A DNA stretch of 64,000 nt from Liolophura sinensis (lineage: Eukaryota > Mollusca > Polyplacophora > Chitonida > Chitonidae). The position numbers were made by a program, and so were the translations under genes. Every line of letters begins with the position of its first letter. Position 1 is the first letter of the stretch. Positions 1 through 11,837 of the stretch are shown piece after piece. A model generated the notes under the pieces. That model did not search any database and had not been told where the DNA came from. It saw only the letters and a list, made by a program, of their open reading frames with translations. The stretch covers positions 59,802,984 to 59,866,983 of the forward strand of contig NC_088300.1 of assembly GCF_032854445.1 (NCBI RefSeq), written 5' to 3'.

Positions 1-660
1 CAAATATACTGAGTCAGGGAATCCTTTTTTTCTTAGCACAGAAAGTAAGCCGGTAGACTATATGTGAGTCAACAACTGAGCTCTCCGGTTTCTTCCGGTA
101 GAGTCTGTTAAGTATATAAACGGCTTGTTGTCTGATTAGGATAATGTTTAACGATACCAGCTGTCAAGGGTGGACTGACTATGATGTAACCAGTGATCCC
201 AAAGTTCCCGTTATAAGTACACTACTATACACACAGTCTAGACATGGCAGCAGGTTTGTAACTTTACTACATGTCTATTTTTGCTACCGGATTTCTGCTT
301 TAATGATGCTTTTTTCATACAGATATGTGTTTTTGTAGCATTATATACAGCTTGCGAATGCTCTTATAACGACGAACACAGGCCACCGCGGCTTTCAGTG
401 TTATCGCGAACTCCTGAGAGTTTACTCTGCACATACCTATATAGCATGCTGAGCTAATTCCCACCTCTCGGAAAGCGCCAAAACTTCTCCCGGTGAAGTG
501 ACTTGCTCGTAATGCCTTATAACAAACACTGACAGAGAAGAGTTTTGAGTAGCACTTGTTACACACAGTATATCAGTCCGTCAACTTAGTTTACAATGAT
601 TTACCCGACATCTGTACACTCAAAGCAGCCCCTGGAAGATGTGTTGTAGGGGGCTGTATA
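1..660. other. Upstream intergenic sequence
   Basis: No gene or recognisable element is seen. Short open frames here have no familiar features. Confidence 0.5.
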
Positions 661-1000
661 TTCATCGTGTTGAATTAGATCACCGCATTGGACATATGAA
701 CAGTTGCAATCAAAGCACAACTAATATATATATACATATATTTTTTTTATTATTATCGAGAACTTATATACTAGCATAGAACACGATTTGAACACTGATT
801 TCACTCATTCGCCTAGAACATACTTCACGCCTTTTCGACATCGTTGAAAACTTTTGACTTCTTCTCTTTGCGTGATTTCGTACTGTATACACGCTCTTGC
901 TTTAACCGTCGTTTTGGGAATTGGCCTTGTGAGTATTGACCTGGCAGTTCCATATTGGTTGACGACTGATATACGAATGTCTGTTTTGACACATAAATAC
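661..1000. repeat. Dispersed repeat pair, copy 1
   Basis: This 340-base segment is clearly homologous, in the same orientation, to 37133-37475. Both start 'ttcatcg.gttgaatt.gatc.cc' and share 'tttcactcatt', 'ttggttgacg' and 'aatgtctgt' at matching spacing. The family is unnamed by me and no terminal repeats were found. Both copies keep a roughly 68-codon minus-strand frame open, with partly similar peptides (VNQY, P-I-x-x-x-V). Confidence 0.6.
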
Positions 1001-1741
1001 AACATAGTCAAAAGATAAAAAAAACATAGGTTACTCAGTTATGTTTAAAAATGATAAGTAAAGAAAACAATAATATCATCCATACAGTTTTAAGTTGGTG
1101 TATGAGTACTAGCTCTCTTTCCATGATTATGTATGACCCTAAATCATCAAAATCATTCTAACTATATAGTATATCATATTAGATTTGAAATTTGAAAACA
1201 TGATGTATTGTTCATGAGGATGTACATAAAATGACCTGTTCAGATCAGATAACATTCTTCTAAAATATGCCAAAACATACATTGTGTATGAATGTTGCTG
1301 AAAAGTTCATTTATTAGGCAATTAATTAATTATTTAGGCCTTTCTAAAAAAAATACTGCACTTTTATGACAGCAGACAGATTTGTAGGTAGATGTAATAG
1401 CCGCACCCCGGGCTCTAAAAACTTTTTTCCTGGTTAAAATTGGCAGCCATGTCAGAAAAGGCTGTGTTGGAATGGGGTTCGTCTTTTCGCATTTTTCGAA
1501 GTGAAGGTTTTTGCGCTGTCTTTTGTGGCCTATTCTGCTGATGAAATGAAATGTCTATTAATACCATTGTATCACCCTTTACGCAAATGTATATATGTTC
1601 TCGGGTCCATCCTGGACATATTGCCAGCGAGAAGGTAATGGCGATGCTTATCAGTGGTGTAATTATGATCGGCTTTTAATTCCAGAATTACTCCGGCTTA
1701 CTGCCACGAAGCGGGGACGAGGAGTGTCGGGGATATACACC
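1001..1741 (+). other. Upstream flank and possible 5' UTR of the K2P gene
   Basis: AT-rich up to about 1390, then more mixed. It must contain the 5' UTR or an upstream intron border, but no convincing TATA/initiator pair or splice acceptor could be chosen. Confidence 0.4.
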
Positions 1742-2174
1742 ATGTCGGCAACAGCGGAGAATGGTCAGCCCGAAGATCCAGAGGAAGATTGTCCCGCAAA
1801 GTGCCGGAAGTTTCTTCAAGCCATCTATAGTATATTTGCATCAAACTTTGGTCTCCTTCTCTTATTAATCGCATACACGTGCGCAGGCGCAGCTCTGTTT
1901 GCAACTCTAGAATCACCCCATGAACAAAGCCTTAAAGAGAAAATCAAAGAAGAACGAGAGAATATTGTCCGAGTATTGATGAACTTAACCTTGGAGTTCG
2001 ACTCACTGCAGGTCAACCAGACCAACTGGACGGATGTTACCCGAGAAACCTTGGTTAAATATGAGAGTATCATTTACGAGGCGTACAAAGACGGCATGAT
2101 CAGCCACTCCACTGATAACATATGGAGTTTTTACGGCGCTCTATTCTTCTGTGGTACGGTGTATACAAGTATTG
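1742..2174 (+). CDS. K2P (TWiK-like) potassium channel, coding exon 1
   Basis: Residues 1-144 plus the first base of codon 145 of a two-pore-domain K+ channel, a plasma-membrane background K+ conductance that sets resting potential as a dimer. Seen: a Cys-containing acidic N-terminus (1-23); M1 at about 36-56 (FGLLLLLIAY..GAALFATLE); a long extracellular cap region (58-125) with three N-glycosylation sequons at N81, N92 and N95; then P1 ending in TSIG (142-145), with the filter completed by exon 2. No Cys is visible in the cap, so the inter-subunit cap disulfide of TWIK-1 seems absent. The start is placed at 1742 because its context is good (A at -3) and homology-like sequence starts near there; an in-frame ATG at 1595 (weak context) would add 49 unrecognisable residues. 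The exon ends G|gtaagt at 2175. The 5' UTR boundary and any upstream non-coding exon cannot be seen. Confidence 0.93.
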
Positions 2175-3089
2175 GTAAGTATAAGTCACCTTATTATGTA
2201 GAAAATTCTTTTTGATACGTACTTTCCTCTGACAATAGAAACACATGGCGTAATGATCTATTTCTTCAGAGCAAGAGATGTAAAATTCGACACTAAAAAA
2301 GAAAGGACACTGGTAAAATTCGTACAGAAAGGTCACCCAGGTCACGGTAAGAAGGCAGCAAGTGATGACTGAATAAACAAAAGCTCTGTCTCAGGTTTTC
2401 TTTCTATTAATACTTAATACGTATGCACTCTGTGTACATGCCTGGGAGGACAGCCCCGTGTATCGCTCTCGTTGCCAAGGTTAAAGTTGACCACTGTTGA
2501 AAGTGATGTAATGCAAGCGCTTAAGGGCGCATGTGCTGTGAGGAGCATGTCGTGCTGTTGTAGACCAAGCTACTATCCACTATAAAACCTTTCTGATTCT
2601 AAATATTGAACTTGCCTCGTGGCTTTCAGATCAGCATGCAGGCTGGTGTAAAAAGGCATAAGAAATATGATTCCTAGGTTCTAACTGCCATAGAGCCCTT
2701 GTACTTTACCAATACTCGACATATCACTGTGTGTGAGCGTATACAAACACTGGTACATGAACTAATAACGGTAAATTATAGTAGATAAATGTTTAAGAAA
2801 GTGAATTGTTTTTCGTCTAATTCAGCAATGTGCAACAACCACAATGTGCAATATCATAACGTCATCTATTTATCTATTTGATTGATATTTACCAACGTAA
2901 ACTTATGAACTGTTTACTTATATGACGGCACTGGGTCATGTTTGTTGGTGGAGGAAATCAGAGCGCCCGCAGTACACAACCGTTCTTTGACAACCGTACC
3001 TGTCAAACCCCCTGACTTCAAACCGCTGCCGAAACAGTGAAATTTGAATACACAGCCTCATTGGTGAAATGCCGACAGCCACAACAGGG

Positions 3090-3229
3090 GCCGGTCGTTC
3101 AAAAGTGTATTAGGCTTAAAGTTGTATTTACTTTAGCTCAGACTATTTTGTGCCATTTTTTGTATATTAGGATGAGACTGGTATTAAGAATTAAGTTCAA
3201 CTTTTGATACACTTTCGAATAACCGAACC
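3090..3229. mobile_element. MITE-like element with ~22-bp terminal inverted repeats
   Basis: The left end (ccggtcgttcaaaagtgtat) and the reverse complement of the right end (tcggttattcgaaagtgtat) form imperfect terminal inverted repeats around a 140-bp AT-rich, non-coding core. Related ends occur at 42161-42396, and related internal sequence (ggatgagactggtatt) recurs at about 36210. A target duplication is not clear. Confidence 0.5.
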
Positions 3230-5849
3230 CGGCGTTTTGATAGTCGGGGCAGGCAAGGACCTTAAAGCCACTTGTCATGAAAGCTATTCATACTCTACTG
3301 TAAAGATAAAGTTTTGATGAACGACGTTTTGATTGGCAGCTGTGATTGTAATTGTCGCATCTAGTGTATACTAGGTTTATGGAATGATTTAACTGAGGCG
3401 TAATACTAAATAGTATCCATTTGATGATTTGTGGAATGATGACATGATAAATTCCCGCGATTGAGATAAAGAAGGGCCGATCATCAGCTTTATCCAGCAA
3501 ACAATACTGTGTATCTGGTTTGTAGGCTATATGCCAAGTTAAGCCTCATTCGTCCACCATGTAACAGTCAGTATGGGATGATGAATCGTGGACTTTATTC
3601 AATGGACAATTTAATCAGGAAGGCTGCCTAGAACGGCGCGGAATATGCGTAATGGTAAGGAAAATAAAGGTGATTACTTCGCTGTTCCAGGATGACGAGG
3701 ATTTATACAGTCCACGTCAACTAAGTCGGCTAAAATCGACATTCACTCGTGAAGGAATTACCAGCAGCAGGGGAAACGTTTACATACTTTACCTGTGGTG
3801 CACAGAATCGAATGTGTAAAATGTCAATAGCTCATAAGCGATTTTGTCGGTGTTATTCGCAGGGCTATAATCATTATAAACAAAGCCGCCCAGGTTAATG
3901 TGTACTAGTTTCATCACCTGTGTGACAATGATCATTACAGAACTGATACTCAAGTATACATTACATTTACTGTATGTGTGACATACATATCAAACCCATA
4001 TATCAAATAAATTTCACTTTATATGTCTCTTTATTTCCCTAGCTCAATGATGCGTCATGTATTTCCGCAGTATATTGTACACGAGGAGTTTAGTTAGCCT
4101 TACTTGATAAAGGGTTCACATACTGTGCCAGACTTTCTGGTGTAGATCTGAAGTAATGAAACAGCAGATCTGAGTAACACAAAAGAGCGACGTGCTTAGG
4201 CACTGCTTAGGGACGCTTGAACACAGGTGCTGAAAATAGAGAAATATTGGATAACTCCATGAGTGCCTGGTATTCCAGATGCCAAAAATCCCTTCAAATA
4301 GGACTGGACAGATAGCTGGTATTAAATACGAACTGCGTTTTTGTGTTGTTATTTGCTCCCGAGAACCTAACACGTTGTTCATTAATATTTCTTCAAAAGC
4401 TGATAAAAAGATTATTAATGAAATCAAGACGGACAATGAATAGCCGCTGTGGCCATGTTTTCATGGACAATTCAGACACGCATTTTTCCTAAAAGGGATT
4501 TTGAGGACTTCATAATATCTGTCTTACAGTTCCCAACTCGATTACAAGAATGGAAATGTTACTGTGATAGCGCTGCCGCTGGTGATAACCACACATTGAC
4601 ATTATGTACCTGTCACGGTAATCAAGCTAAATTACAGTAAAATACCACGGCCCAATTACACGATAGGATCGCACACAGGCCACTTTTAACATTCATCGCT
4701 CATAACTGTAACCCCGATGAAAGCCTCTGGTAGTGAGGTTTCTCCCAACGATAAACTAAGTGTCAGCTGCCTTTACAGAATGCTACTGAATCTTTGCATC
4801 CAACAACCTTGGGTTTTTTACGCCTGTCTTATCTCTTAGAAGGTTACCCTCGTATAAGATTGGGGTTTATTTTTATTTATTTTTTTTTTTTTGCCCTCCA
4901 AGTTGTACTTGCACATGGCCAAACGTTGCGTAATGACGTCCCATTTTCCATGCATTCTGATGTTCATGCTGTTAACCAAATGTCAAATCCTCCTTACTGA
5001 AGTACAGGCTAACAAATGATTATCCGTGCTATTGGTTATCTTCCTGAACGAATACTATTCTATCGCCCTGCTATTTACGCATAGCGAAGCAGTATTATTC
5101 TATACGATTCTTCGAGAAACTGTGAAACATAACAAAACATATATATAACCTACCACATTTATAAACCCAAATGCCACATGCATAAGAGCCTAAAACCTAA
5201 AATAATCTTTAGCTTAAGAATCGTTTTAACCTAACACATTTCTTCATTTGTTTGCATGAGGTTTAACATTGCTTTTAATATGCTTTGTTTAATATTTCGA
5301 TCATATCTCATCTACGGTCCGCAAACCAGCGTTTATAACATGTTGGTAGATTTTCTACCGGCACCCACTTTTTTTGCTCACAAGTATAAACATGGCTCCC
5401 ATTTATAGGTCACTGTCTTCTACATTAATGCTTTCTTGTATAGTTTTGACAAGACATTAGCTCTGTTACCACCTGTTAACATACAGTATCACGTTCGGAA
5501 TGTCCTGGAGTTATATCCTATATACCGTGCTCTGACCATCGCCTATATCCTGCATGTCCACAAATTGTGAAACGTTATGAGGAATAAAGCCGTTTTAAAG
5601 TCGTACAGGGTCCTGGTATATCTTCCACTATCTATTTCACTGTCTTTAGGTTCACGAGCGCATTCATTTTCCTTACTATTTATGTAGTAAATTTGTCAAT
5701 TCAACCTCAAAAATATATAACTTTCGCGTGGTGCAATGTCATACCGCCCCATCCATCCTGCACTTTTCTCTACAACATTTTAAAAAATCAACATAGCCTG
5801 ACCACAATTTTTTGAGTTGTGGTTGCTGGAAGTGAAGTCACAGCATTTT

Positions 5850-5863
5850 GTTACCTTGGTAAC
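5850..5863. promoter_or_regulatory. Symmetrical RFX-type X-box
   Basis: GTTACC-TT-GGTAAC is a perfect inverted repeat matching the RFX X-box consensus (GTNRCC, 0-3 bases, RGYAAC). It lies in the K2P intron, 3.7 kb past exon 1. A binding role is inferred only. Confidence 0.3.
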
Positions 5864-6004
5864 CTCCAGCGGGGGTGGGGGGGGGGGTGAATAACACTGG
5901 CAAAAAAGTTTTTAGATCTATCCAAAACAGACAAAATTCTGATATCTTTTTACGAGTTGCAAACTAACAGTGCAGAAATTTATAAGTGCATCAAAAACCT
6001 AAAA

Positions 6005-6237
6005 CGCAGCGTAATGACCCAGGAGTCTAACACCAATGCGGTCGCTGTGAGTTCAAGTCCAGCTCATGCTGGCTTCCTCTTTGGCCGTACGTGGGAAGGT
6101 CTTGCAGCAACCTGCGGATGATCGTGGGTTTTCCCCGGGTTCTGCCCGGTTTCCACCCACTATAATGCTGGCCGCCGTCGTATAAGTGAAATATTATTGA
6201 GTACGGCGTAGAACACCAATCAAATAAATAAATAAAT
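6005..6237 (+). mobile_element. tRNA-derived SINE, 5'-truncated, with 12-bp target duplication
   Basis: The element begins inside the tRNA-like head, keeps a B-box-like gttcaagtcc near 6051, then the conserved body (gtgggaaggtc, ccccgggttctgcccggtttcc) and the tail 'gagtacggcgtagaacacca' with an (AAAT)n end. It is flanked by perfect 12-bp duplications aaaaacctaaaa at 5993-6004 and 6238-6249. The fresh duplication points to fairly recent LINE-driven insertion into the K2P intron. Confidence 0.85.
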
Positions 6238-6420
6238 AAAAACCTAAAATGCCTGTATTATTCAATCGGTGCTCCTTGACTCTTCAGTTTGGAGGCAAAT
6301 CTTGGATCCATTTGCCTGAATTGCGCATGTGTAACTAGTAGATCTACTTTAAAATGTCACAGTTTTCGTAAATGATAAACATAAGGCTTCAGGTTACAAT
6401 ATAATTAAAGACGTCCCGGA

Positions 6421-6550
6421 TAGAGGATAAAACCAGAGTAGCGACGACAGTGTGATAGCTGGCAAATGTTCACACGTAACCGGTGAAATACGGCCTCTGG
6501 TCAATTTACCTCAGGTCAGATTTTAGTCTAAATGTCCATGTAAATGCTTA
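6421..6550. repeat. Unnamed dispersed repeat family, copy (orientation A)
   Basis: Carries the family core 'gtgtgatagctggcaaatg...aaccggtgaaatacggcctc...tttacctcag'. The same core recurs about ten times in this window in both orientations. No coding capacity. Confidence 0.6.
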
Positions 6551-9099
6551 AATATTCCCCCACCCCTCGTCCCCTAGCACCATGGCTCAAGGAGAATTAG
6601 TTGAAGAAAAAAATGTCTTCATCAGTGATGTTGATTGCAATTCATTAGACGTCACTGGTCTTGAAATAAGCAAAATGCTGTGTTGTCATTACATTTAATA
6701 TACAATAAAATTAAAACAAGATAAATGTCTACATTGGTTAATATCGCATTTCTCATTAGACTTTCATTATTACACTTTTATTATTACACTGACCTTTGAT
6801 CCACATTATTTTTCATGTCTTAGGATTCAGATATTTTCTATATGATAACCATAATATATTGCAGAATAACTCACTCGAGCCTTTCTCGTCTCGTGTGATC
6901 TCTGTCGCCTGAATAGCATTTATTCTATTCATTCTTCATCATTCCCCTGTTTCCTTAATCTCCAGGCTGAAAAATGAAAACAGAGATATGTCCTAACTCT
7001 TTAGCATTAATGAAAAGGGAACGTAAACTGCTAGAACAGGTATACATTCTGTGGGAGTGATAATGTCATACTAGTACCCTACAAAACGTCTGAGGTTCTA
7101 CCCTTGCCCGGACTGGTATGTTCTTCAGTGTGAAAGATGTTTCGGTGGCTGAGCAGACGAAGCCCTGAATAATAAAAAAAAGTGCTGAAAACAAAAATCC
7201 GTAGAAAATTCTTCTAAAACAAGAGTTGTTCTCGTCGATCTTCTTGGTATGGTTCTTGTAAAATTAAGGTAATGTATACAGGAAACTAAGAATATGATCC
7301 GGTACAGTAATTTCATTTTAAAAAATCAGTAATTATACTTTTTCTCGATGTAAGACACAATAAAATGTCAAGGAACATTTGTGGGTTATCTTCATCTGTG
7401 CTGAAGCAACGGTATGCCTTTAACAAATCATGGTCATAACTAACTACAAGCTACCTACTACCGCTCTCTTGTTACTCTAAGTTGCCTTCTTCGTGGAATG
7501 CTGTGACTGAGGTGGTGGAAGTCAGGATGGGAGAGGCGAAAGAGTGAGGGAGGGAGTGGGGCATTGCAGTGCCTGTGTGGTTTCTCACGTCTTCATCAGC
7601 AGATAAGAGCTGCCACTGTAGCACACAAATCAGAAACCTACGACTTCAACCCACTTTGTTTTGTGAGAAAACCAACTGGAGATATCTTCTAAGATAAAGA
7701 AGGTTATCTTTATTTGTGTTCAGCAAAGCACCTGGTTAGAGTTCCTAAAATCCACGGCTTTAGCGCCAAAACATATTTAGAATGTATGTGATGAAATGCT
7801 CCCGGCCAAGAGTTCATCTAAACTCGTCATCGGTGACTGGATCGGACAGGATTCCTTCTGTTGAACTCTTTTTGTCATGGCTTTCCTTGTTTTACAGATT
7901 TTAGTGAATAATGTTTGTCTTGTTTTATTTATTTATTTATTTATTTAATTATGTATTTAGGTTTTTTTTTTTGCTTCTTCTCTTTTTCCCCAGGCACATT
8001 AATAAAGTCGCAAGAGATGTATGTAGTGTCCCATCTTATGAGGGGTAAACTGAATTTTTATGGCTATTTCTTATCGAAAGAAAGAGTATTTTCAATTTAA
8101 ATGAAGGAATACAAATCTGATATGCCACGATCTGACAGCTCGATGGATGTGCTATTTAAATAACACCGCTAAACATGTATTTATCCTTTTTCCGTCTTCC
8201 ACGCAATAATTCATGAGTGCTGTTGATTCTGATGTTAAACTCCGTTGCTTCAGATATAGATGTATACAGCAATTTAATCCTTTTGTTATTACTGTGTTAT
8301 TAGTTACTTATCATGATTTGCGGTCCACGTGATTAATCACATGATTAATATGATTTTTCGGTTGTAAGTCGGAAAAATTCCTGAGCCTGTTTTCCCACTC
8401 TTTTGGTTTGGCTTTGTTTCACCTTCACTTCTGTGAGCTATGTTCAGTGTTTATCATAACCACAGATCTTTTACCAGACTGTGAATAGCCAGTAGTGAAC
8501 AATGGTTAAACAGGAATGTTGTGATAGACTAAATCCATGGCTACTGGCGCACATATGGTAAACATGTTTTTCGTTTTTCACGCAGCGTAAATCGGATTAT
8601 TCTCTAAAGAACAGATATGCACTTGCTTAAAAGAGGAAAAATAACACGACAATATTCACCATAGCATTACGCACATTGTTGACCCAGTCCTACGGTTGGT
8701 CCCTGACTTTTTTCTAAACGTTTTAGACAAGGTCTAGCAGATAAGCCAATATGTCTATAGGACATATGTCAGAATTCGCATGTATAACTACTCCTTCCAT
8801 TCTAAATAGATACGATATATTTTTCCTGCATTTAAAATTCCATACCTGTGATGATAATATGATGTTATGAACCTAATGTTTGATCCTTAGTTTGGGTAAC
8901 AAACGAATCATGAAAAAATCTATGTTCAATTATTATACGTATTATTAAACTTTTTTTATCTCTCTCTAACACATGATTTTGTGTAGGCCCTAGATTAAAA
9001 CTAAATGTTTTTATATATTTATAACTTCAATCCCTGAATTCTACCTTTCGGAATAATTTTAATTAATTTTAATTATATACTTGGTATATATATATACTT

Positions 9100-9101
<2 letters not shown>

Positions 9102-9190
<89 letters not shown>
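9102..9190. repeat. (TA)n microsatellite, about 89 bp
   Basis: An uninterrupted TA dinucleotide tract, preceded by two copies of 'acttggtatata'. Length in the assembly may be unreliable. Confidence 0.95.
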
Positions 9191-9195
<5 letters not shown>

Positions 9196-10410
9196 ACATT
9201 TAACGCTACTCTGATACTCTGATTGTACCGTATTCCTCAAATGCTTTTCACTCATATAATGAGTGCTTCGGATGATGCTTCGAGACTACCATGATGGCCC
9301 TTTCCAGGGCCAGCCATATTAGTTCACAAGGCACAAAGAGTGCTCTCCCTAAAATATGTGCACAATATGACTGGTTAATTAAAGCCTATCAGTACATTGG
9401 TATTCATATAAGCTTTTAGTCTGAATAATGATGTAAACCTGATGGCATCACTGTTAATTTAGCCTTTATATTACTGGATTTTGTATATGTATTGTACCAA
9501 GACATCCTTTTGAAATGTATCATCAGTTTTGTTCATTGGCTCCATTTTGGTGAACAAAAAACCTATGCGAAATGAATCGTAGCAAAGACGAGAGCATTTT
9601 TAACTGCGTGCGAAGTTGTCAGATTCTACGCTCACTTGACTGTTCCAGAACCTCTAATATTAAGTATGCGTTTGAAGACCAGACGTGGTATGTTCGCATA
9701 CCAGGGTTTCAGTACCGGACTTGTGAGGCCTTCTGTCGGGAAACATAGGCGGTAAATGATTTATATGCATTTACAAGATACTTTCCCTGCAAGGTTTCAA
9801 TCATTATATGGCCTCCTATCATGCAGTGTTTACAGGATATGGTTTGTTACCAACAACATGCAGTTTTCTGGAAACAGCTCTGTCAGACAGCCCTTCTATC
9901 ATGGTTACATAGGGAATTCTGTCAATTGTTTATGTAAGGTAGAGAAAGTAATACATCATGTAAAAATGCCAATACTGTCACATCATGATACTGATACACC
10001 CCATGTGTCAAGATTAAAGATGCTCCTGATCTACAAGACTTGGAAAACATAAACAGCCATTTCCATGCCAAGGACTGTAATTGGATATGGACATTATGGT
10101 GTGGTATGAAAAGATACTAATGAGACAAACGACGGCAGAATGATTTGTCTTGAACCTATTTCTAATCAGCTGGCTCAACAATACATTTCATTTCGAAAGT
10201 TGGATCAAGTGTCTTAATTTTGTCCAGTTGCTTGAGTCAGGAAATTTATGTAATGAAAGCGTTCTTATCATCTTCCGTCACCCATTCTAGCAGATGCAAC
10301 AAAAAATAGATAATAATTTGCAGCCTACAATTATATACTTGGTATCTGAATGTCTGTTTAGACGCAATGCACACATTGCTTAACGTGCGTTATTATTTTT
10401 ACTTGAGCAG

Positions 10411-10476
10411 TCCGCCGTCTTATAAGTGAGATATTCTGGGGTACGAAATAAAACACCAATCAAATGAATAAATGAA
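10411..10476 (+). mobile_element. Tail-only SINE insertion (66 bp) with target duplication
   Basis: Only the last ~50 bases of the SINE plus an (AAAT)-like tail are present, yet it is bounded by ttacttgagcag (10399-10410) and ttacttgagtag (10477-10488), a 12-bp target duplication with one mismatch. This is therefore a genuine severely 5'-truncated insertion rather than an eroded full copy. Confidence 0.75.
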
Positions 10477-11824
10477 TTACTTGAGTAGGTGTTGAATAAG
10501 GGAAATTGACTACCATATTGTTCTTCATGATATATGAATAACGTTTTTTAAGACATCTTTCCTTGTTGTAACGGAGATGACGAGGGTTGAAGTTGGTGCA
10601 ATGATCTTATAGCTCATTAAAATAATGCCTCATGTTTTCAAACATGTAAGCACGCCTAGTGTGCTCACATTTGTCCTCATTTCCTTTCGAGCTGTTTCAA
10701 AAGAATATGTGTGCGTGTAGAGGGATATGTTAATCTTCACGATGTAGCTGAAACATTTCTAATTTGGCATTGAACAATATTTATTCATTTATTCAGAAAT
10801 ATTTGTTATTATATGGCATGAGGGTGAAGACGGGTGTTATAAGCGAAAGTAACCATGAGGTGTTGTGAAATGTAATGTTAACTACATTATCTTTGTGGAT
10901 GCTCTTAACCAGTGTAGGCCTACGGTAAAACTAGCCTCAGAATCACGCTGTGTCGTTTGGCTGATCGATTGATTTATTGGAGTATTATATTTCAATGGCT
11001 GTAGTACTAGCAGAGAGAAGACCGCATAACCACACCAATGTACCCTAAATTGCAATTAAAATACATAGCATAATTAATTGCCGCTGTCGCTGCCGATGCA
11101 TCAACTCGCATGGTGTCATATGGTGTCAATTATGTATTTTATATTTGTATTAATGTAAAGAATTATTGTATGGCTTTATGTTTATATCCATATGTGAATG
11201 AATTATGCATGTACATATGTTATTAAATTTCATATGGGTGTCTACTATGTATTTTATATTGTATTAAGGTAAAGAATTATTGTATGTTCATATGTGGGTA
11301 TACACATACGAGTTAATTTTGTATTTTTATATACTAATATGGTCTTATTTTTAACAGAGATGTAGGAATAAGTGTGTATTACTTGTCATGCTAGATGCGT
11401 AAGATTTATTAGTTACATTGTGGAAACCAGTGCAAACTGCAGGCTTCGCCTTAACTTGAGTTTTGTCTAACAATCAGTAGTCCTATGGTTACCATGTCCA
11501 GTCAGACGCTGATTGGGGATTAGGTCACCATAGGGAACACAACACAAGTGTAACTTGAAGGAACACGTGGTAGTTGACAACAGTTTCTGTGTCTTTATAA
11601 GGACAGCCAGCAGTGAGCACTTCACTCACAAACTGGACTGTTGAATAAGTAGATCTAACGGTCAACACGGTGCTTTCCCTTCAGATTATTATACAGAACA
11701 CAACATAGCATCATGAATCAGTTAGGATCAATGCTGCTAAACAGCTGGTCTAACCCTCACTTTCATCTGATATGTTTGAGCAAGTGCTAGCTGTGGGTGT
11801 ATGTACATGTTGTCAGGAGGAAAT

Positions 11825-11837
11825 GGGGGGGGGGGGG
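11825..11837. repeat. G13 homopolymer
   Basis: Thirteen consecutive G on the plus strand. A second G-rich run lies at 5871-5887. Confidence 0.9.

Noticed and set aside
9073-9255. Poly-(Tyr-Ile) open frame
   Set aside because: It is only the translation of the (TA)n tract. The same applies to the three frames around 50172-50530.
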